Assembly (NCBI GenBank): GCA_903930585.1
Contig: CAIYZD010000431.1
Coordinates: forward strand, 1-38,515
From: an uncultured Geobacteraceae bacterium
GTDB taxonomy: Bacteria; Desulfobacterota; Desulfuromonadia; Geobacterales; Pseudopelobacteraceae
Length of the DNA: 38,515 bases
Reading direction: 5' to 3'
Shown: positions 35,861 to 38,515 of the stretch, piece by piece
How the letters are laid out: each line of letters starts with the position of its first letter
Numbering within the stretch: position 1 is the stretch's first letter
Position numbers and translations under genes: made by a program
The notes under the pieces: generated by a model
What the model was told of the DNA's origin: nothing
Databases searched by the model: none
The model's input: only the letters and a program-made list of their open reading frames with translations

Positions 35861-35947
35861 TTATTCTGTTACTTTATGCCTGTTGGCAATTAAGTCAATG
35901 TATTTTGTTATTATTTTAATGTAGCCGACTCCTCCCAAAATTATCAT
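35861..35947 (-). CDS. Very small ORF (28 residues) overlapping the preceding one
   Basis: A 28-codon frame starts MIILGGVGYIKIITKYIDL. Its ATG overlaps the TGA of the 41-residue gene by ATGA (35944-35947), a pattern seen for translational coupling. It could also be the remains of a longer gene split by a frameshift, since the joined product would be a plausible two-helix protein. Nothing further supports it. Confidence 0.35.
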   Translation of the reverse strand: MIILGGVGYIKIITKYIDLIANRHKVTE

Positions 35948-36069
35948 ACCTTATTCCACTTTGATTTTAGCAGGAATCCAACGACCACAAAACCAGCCAG
36001 ACCTAATAGAGGAAAAATGTATAATAAAAATAGGGATATAAATCCAATAGTAGTTATACTGACTTTCAT
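35944..36069 (-). CDS. Small single-helix membrane protein (41 residues)
   Basis: The frame MKVSITTIGFISLFLLYIFP continues through a hydrophobic stretch (about residues 8-34) and ends in a basic tail (LLKSKWNKV). The ATG is preceded by GGGGAGG six bases upstream, a strong ribosome-binding site that makes real translation likely. Such proteins often regulate membrane complexes. It lies upstream of the GEMM riboswitch on the same strand. Function is unknown. Confidence 0.6.
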   Translation of the reverse strand: MKVSITTIGFISLFLLYIFPLLGLAGFVVVGFLLKSKWNKV

Positions 36070-36209
36070 ACTGAACCTCCCCAGTCTGTATTGACTGCCG
36101 CGCCTCCACATGTATCTATAATCATACTTATTACTGATCCAGAGTTTTGGATATACATCTTCCCGTCCTCTGAAGAGGGAACGAAATAGGGCAACCTTTG
36201 CATCAACGT

Positions 36210-37556
36210 TTATCCGTGTGGTCCAATGATTCGCGGTCCATTGGCCATCTTCTGCAGAATGTCATGGTTTTCGGCGCACAATTTCCGGAACGGCTCAGAT
36301 ATGCGCACATCTTTTCCCGACGCTGCCCAAAACCGTTTGGCGCTTTCATACGCATCACCCAATTCAAAAGTTACTGGGGGATGATACGTTCCTGAAGATA
36401 ACTCTTCACCGTCTCTTGGCTTGTAGTACATCGGCAGCATGTCATAGACCGGAGAAAGTTTAAATTTGGTTCGTTCCTGGTTTTCCGGAATCAACGAGAT
36501 ATTGCCATGGTGCCGGTCAGTATTTGCAATCAAGCTTCCGAACAAATCCAGCTTGGAGAGATTCGTTGCCTCGTCTGATGACACTGTTTTAGCGGAAAGC
36601 AATTTCTTTGATGCTGCCGTCCAGTTACTTCCCATTCCGATAAACTCAGCGTCTACAACAGTCAAAGAGTTAACAGGAGTTCGTCCAAACATACCAACGC
36701 GGTCAAAGCGCTCCACTTCCAGAAAGGTCCTGTTGCCAACGTGACGGATTGAAGACGCCACTGCTGAGATCCCCATATCTCCAACAATTTTAAGCGCAAT
36801 ATCTTCGCATACCAGTAAATCTGACCACCGTTGTCCGGAAGGTGTAGACAGCAGTGGTGAAAACTTTACCAATACCCTTCTGGGGAAACTTTCCCGCCCT
36901 GTCAAAACGGTAAACTTCGGTTGTTCACCACCAGCAGATGAACCCGCAGGGTCACCTGCTATCGCTTCTTCTGCAAGTCTGGGGTAATTAGCCGCAGTAT
37001 AAAATACGGGCTGAAGCCGTGAAGCAGCCATATACCTTGAAAGTGATTCTTCACCAACGATTACATCTCCGACTGTATCCTCACCTCGTCTGGTCAAAGC
37101 GACGAGAACATCGTCCTCTTTCCAGCTGTTAAGGCGTTCGGAAAGCCCAAGCTCTGGTCCGAACCGCAGGGCAAAGGCGCGGCCAACAAAACCGTCCGGT
37201 TTCAGGTCATAGATGAACCAAGGGATTGAAGAATAATAACGTGAAGGCCAAACTTCTCCTGACCACCAATAGCCACCATACAATGACCATAGCGTACCGG
37301 CGAAATGTACGTTGCCATTTTCATCTATGCGATACACAGGCAATTGATGGCCGATTCCAGGGAGATCGCGGGGACGAGCATAGGTGCTTGCCCTGGCTTG
37401 ACCAAAAGAGACGATTTTAGCTCCGAGAAGTTTTGTCAATCGTGAAAGGGTCGCCGGGCTTATATCGCCGAGAAGCTGCCTCAGGTTTCTTGCCGGTAAT
37501 GGCCTGTCATAAAGGACGGCGAGAAGTTTGTTTGCCATTTGGGAGTTTATAGTCAT
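36210..37556 (-). CDS. yjjJ: HipA-family kinase with N-terminal winged helix (YjjJ type)
   Basis: The 448-residue protein (from the ATG at 37556) has an N-terminal DNA-binding winged helix (about 5-60: ARNLRQLLGDISPATLSRLTKLLG) and a HipA-fold serine kinase domain. The ATP and phosphorylation loop is SSAGGEQPKF (206-215), the catalytic loop NTDRHHGN (345-352) and the metal site YDM (371-373). In HipA toxins such kinases phosphorylate GltX; the joined winged helix makes this the stand-alone YjjJ type, with no separate HipB. An ATG at 37571 is an alternative start; neither has a clear ribosome-binding site. A promoter with overlapping operator-like repeats precedes it, suggesting self-regulation. 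Confidence 0.85.
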   Translation of the reverse strand: MTINSQMANKLLAVLYDRPLPARNLRQLLGDISPATLSRLTKLLGAKIVSFGQARASTYARPRDLPGIGHQLPVYRIDENGNVHFAGTLWSLYGGYWWSGEVWPSRYYSSIPWFIYDLKPDGFVGRAFALRFGPELGLSERLNSWKEDDVLVALTRRGEDTVGDVIVGEESLSRYMAASRLQPVFYTAANYPRLAEEAIAGDPAGSSAGGEQPKFTVLTGRESFPRRVLVKFSPLLSTPSGQRWSDLLVCEDIALKIVGDMGISAVASSIRHVGNRTFLEVERFDRVGMFGRTPVNSLTVVDAEFIGMGSNWTAASKKLLSAKTVSSDEATNLSKLDLFGSLIANTDRHHGNISLIPENQERTKFKLSPVYDMLPMYYKPRDGEELSSGTYHPPVTFELGDAYESAKRFWAASGKDVRISEPFRKLCAENHDILQKMANGPRIIGPHG

Positions 37557-37610
37557 TATTGCCACACACATATGAAACGATACTGAAACAATTTAAAATA
37601 AGTTATGTTC

Positions 37611-37639
37611 ATAATAATAAATAAGTTACCTAATATCAA
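37611..37639 (-). promoter_or_regulatory. Promoter of the HipA-family gene
   Basis: On the minus strand TTGATA (-35, 37634-37639) and TATTAT (-10, 37611-37616) are separated by exactly 17 bases, with the start codon about 48 bases past the predicted transcription start. Both hexamers match the sigma70 consensus well. The -35 box is part of the repeat described next. The rest of 37572-37867 is AT-rich and shows no further gene. Confidence 0.75.
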
Positions 37640-37667
37640 GCGGTGATTTTCTTGATAATACTTGATA
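37634..37667. promoter_or_regulatory. Operator-like repeats: TATCAAG / CTTGATA / CTTGATA
   Basis: TATCAAG (37634-37640), CTTGATA (37651-37657) and CTTGATA (37661-37667) make an inverted pair with a ten-base gap plus a direct copy ten bases on, all on one helix face. They overlap the -35 box of the HipA-family promoter, so a bound protein would repress it. The protein's own winged helix is the natural candidate. Confidence 0.6.
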
Positions 37668-37867
37668 GATGTATCAGAACAAAATATTCAATAAAACGTG
37701 TGGTCCGGTGTCACAAAAAAATACCGCTAATCAATCATCGCAACGAATTGATTATTCCATGCTAATAGCCATACCCTTTGTTAACTTCGATTCTTTTGTC
37801 TTGAAGGATCTCTTTATTTCGGTAGTGGGGAAGGCAGTAATCTAATGTCATAAGGCTGGTCGTGCCG

Positions 37868-38125
37868 TTAGTTAGAAGTTTCAGCCTTACCATTTATCCA
37901 TAACTCAGATTCGCTAAGATCGACGTTGTCATTCCAAACAACTCCGTAACCAGCTTGATCTACGCGAACGTTTTTAAAAAACGCATCATCTTTAAGCGGG
38001 TAGAAAGAGGATTCTATAAGTAGAAGAGTGCAGTCATAAACTCTCGTCTCCCCTGTTATGAATGTAATAAAGAGCTGTTTTCCTAAAAGCGGTGTCACCG
38101 ACTTTACTTTTGGGTAAGTTGCCAT
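37868..38125 (-). CDS. DUF2442 protein
   Basis: The 85-residue protein (from ATG 38125) reads MATYPKVKSVTPLLGKQLFI and ends with GYGVVWNDNVDLSESELWING, the characteristic ending of DUF2442 proteins. These are small, often paired with DUF4160 in toxin-antitoxin-like modules and found in accessory regions; no function has been shown. I see no DUF4160 gene next to it. The ATG follows GGAGTG; the longer frame to 38167 adds non-family residues. Confidence 0.8.
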   Translation of the reverse strand: MATYPKVKSVTPLLGKQLFITFITGETRVYDCTLLLIESSFYPLKDDAFFKNVRVDQAGYGVVWNDNVDLSESELWINGKAETSN

Positions 38126-38235
38126 GGCAATATCACTCCAATCCAGGAAGTTGTTTAAATCGGCCAAACCCGTTTGCTGGCCAATGTTAAAAAGAAATTA
38201 CGGAACACAGGTAAAAATCGTGTATCAATGTGGGC

Positions 38236-38515
38236 ATGGAACGAACCCTCGCTACTTCATCGTCTGTTTCTCTGTCACTTCCCCCATCTGATGGGCCTCC
38301 CGCCTTAGTCCCTGTACTCAATCTGGTATCAATAACGCAAAGAGAATTAACTCAGCTCAAGTTGGCTGCGAATTATTGGAAAGCTCTCCATCAGAGGTCT
38401 TGCGCACGCGAAGAAATTCTTAAAAAGACCATTGAGCAGAATTCAGCACAGGCTTCTGAGCGCGAATACCTTCTTAAAAAAGAAATAGAGCTTAAAGAAG
38501 CACATATCCGTGATC
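38236..38515 (+). CDS. N-terminal part of a transposase-like protein, IS66 type (right end outside window)
   Basis: A frame from the ATG at 38236 is open to the window edge (93 codons). Its N-terminal tail is Ser/Pro-rich and is followed by a coiled coil, QLKLAANYWKALHQRSCAREE, which recalls the leucine-zipper N-terminus of IS66-type transposases of Geobacter and relatives. The conserved catalytic region lies beyond the edge. Neither an ISL end nor an inverted repeat could be identified. The assignment is from memory of family style and is moderate. Confidence 0.55.
   Translation, partial: MERTLATSSSVSLSLPPSDGPPALVPVLNLVSITQRELTQLKLAANYWKALHQRSCAREEILKKTIEQNSAQASEREYLLKKEIELKEAHIRD

Overview
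The window looks like chromosome of a Geobacter/Pelobacter-type bacterium (Desulfuromonadia, formerly Deltaproteobacteria). The grounds are protein-family content only, since no rRNA is present: a complete mmdA-D-C-B set for a sodium-pumping methylmalonyl-CoA decarboxylase (typical of Pelobacter propionicus-like fermenters and some relatives), HypE, many long PAS-type sensor kinases, a GEMM-class cyclic-dinucleotide riboswitch, and an HrcA/CIRCE-controlled groESL. No tRNA, rRNA or CRISPR array was seen.

Layout. (1) 1-6.7 kb, housekeeping: an M28 aminopeptidase cut by the left edge, hypE-ybaK-GNAT on the plus strand, then on the minus strand an Rrf2 regulator, comF, a secreted cyclophilin, hemH (broken by a one-base frameshift) and a cupin. 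(2) 6.8-11.3 kb: groEL/groES with CIRCE and promoter, a radical SAM protein and a secreted NodB-type deacetylase. (3) 11.3-18.6 kb: a minus-strand run of a lipoprotein serine protease, a small membrane protein, a symporter-histidine kinase fusion, a CheY-like receiver and a CBS/nucleotidyltransferase protein, with a divergent CBS protein. (4) 18.7-22.4 kb: the mmd operon. (5) 22.5-29.4 kb: an eight-gene, mostly stop-start-overlapping operon combining a TPR protein, a LolD/LolC-like ABC transporter, a LolA-like periplasmic protein, an outer-membrane barrel, a LytS/LytT two-component pair and a small membrane protein. (6) 29.5-38.5 kb, accessory: sensor kinases and a NarL-type regulator behind a GEMM riboswitch, two tiny ORFs, a YjjJ-type HipA kinase with an operator-like promoter, a DUF2442 protein and the start of an IS66-like transposase.

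Most notable: (a) a ~79-bp noncoding element present twice, 16.6 kb apart in the same orientation, each time upstream of a minus-strand peptidase gene, with a second conserved block at identical spacing. Read on the minus strand it resembles a promoter with a palindromic operator, suggesting a shared peptidase regulon. (b) The 22.5-29.4 kb operon looks like a dedicated lipid or lipoprotein trans-envelope export system with its own two-component control. (c) The gene directly under the GEMM riboswitch appears to carry two in-frame internal deletions that removed its heme motif, its kinase core and half of its receiver. All functions are inferred by reading motifs by eye; no database search was run.
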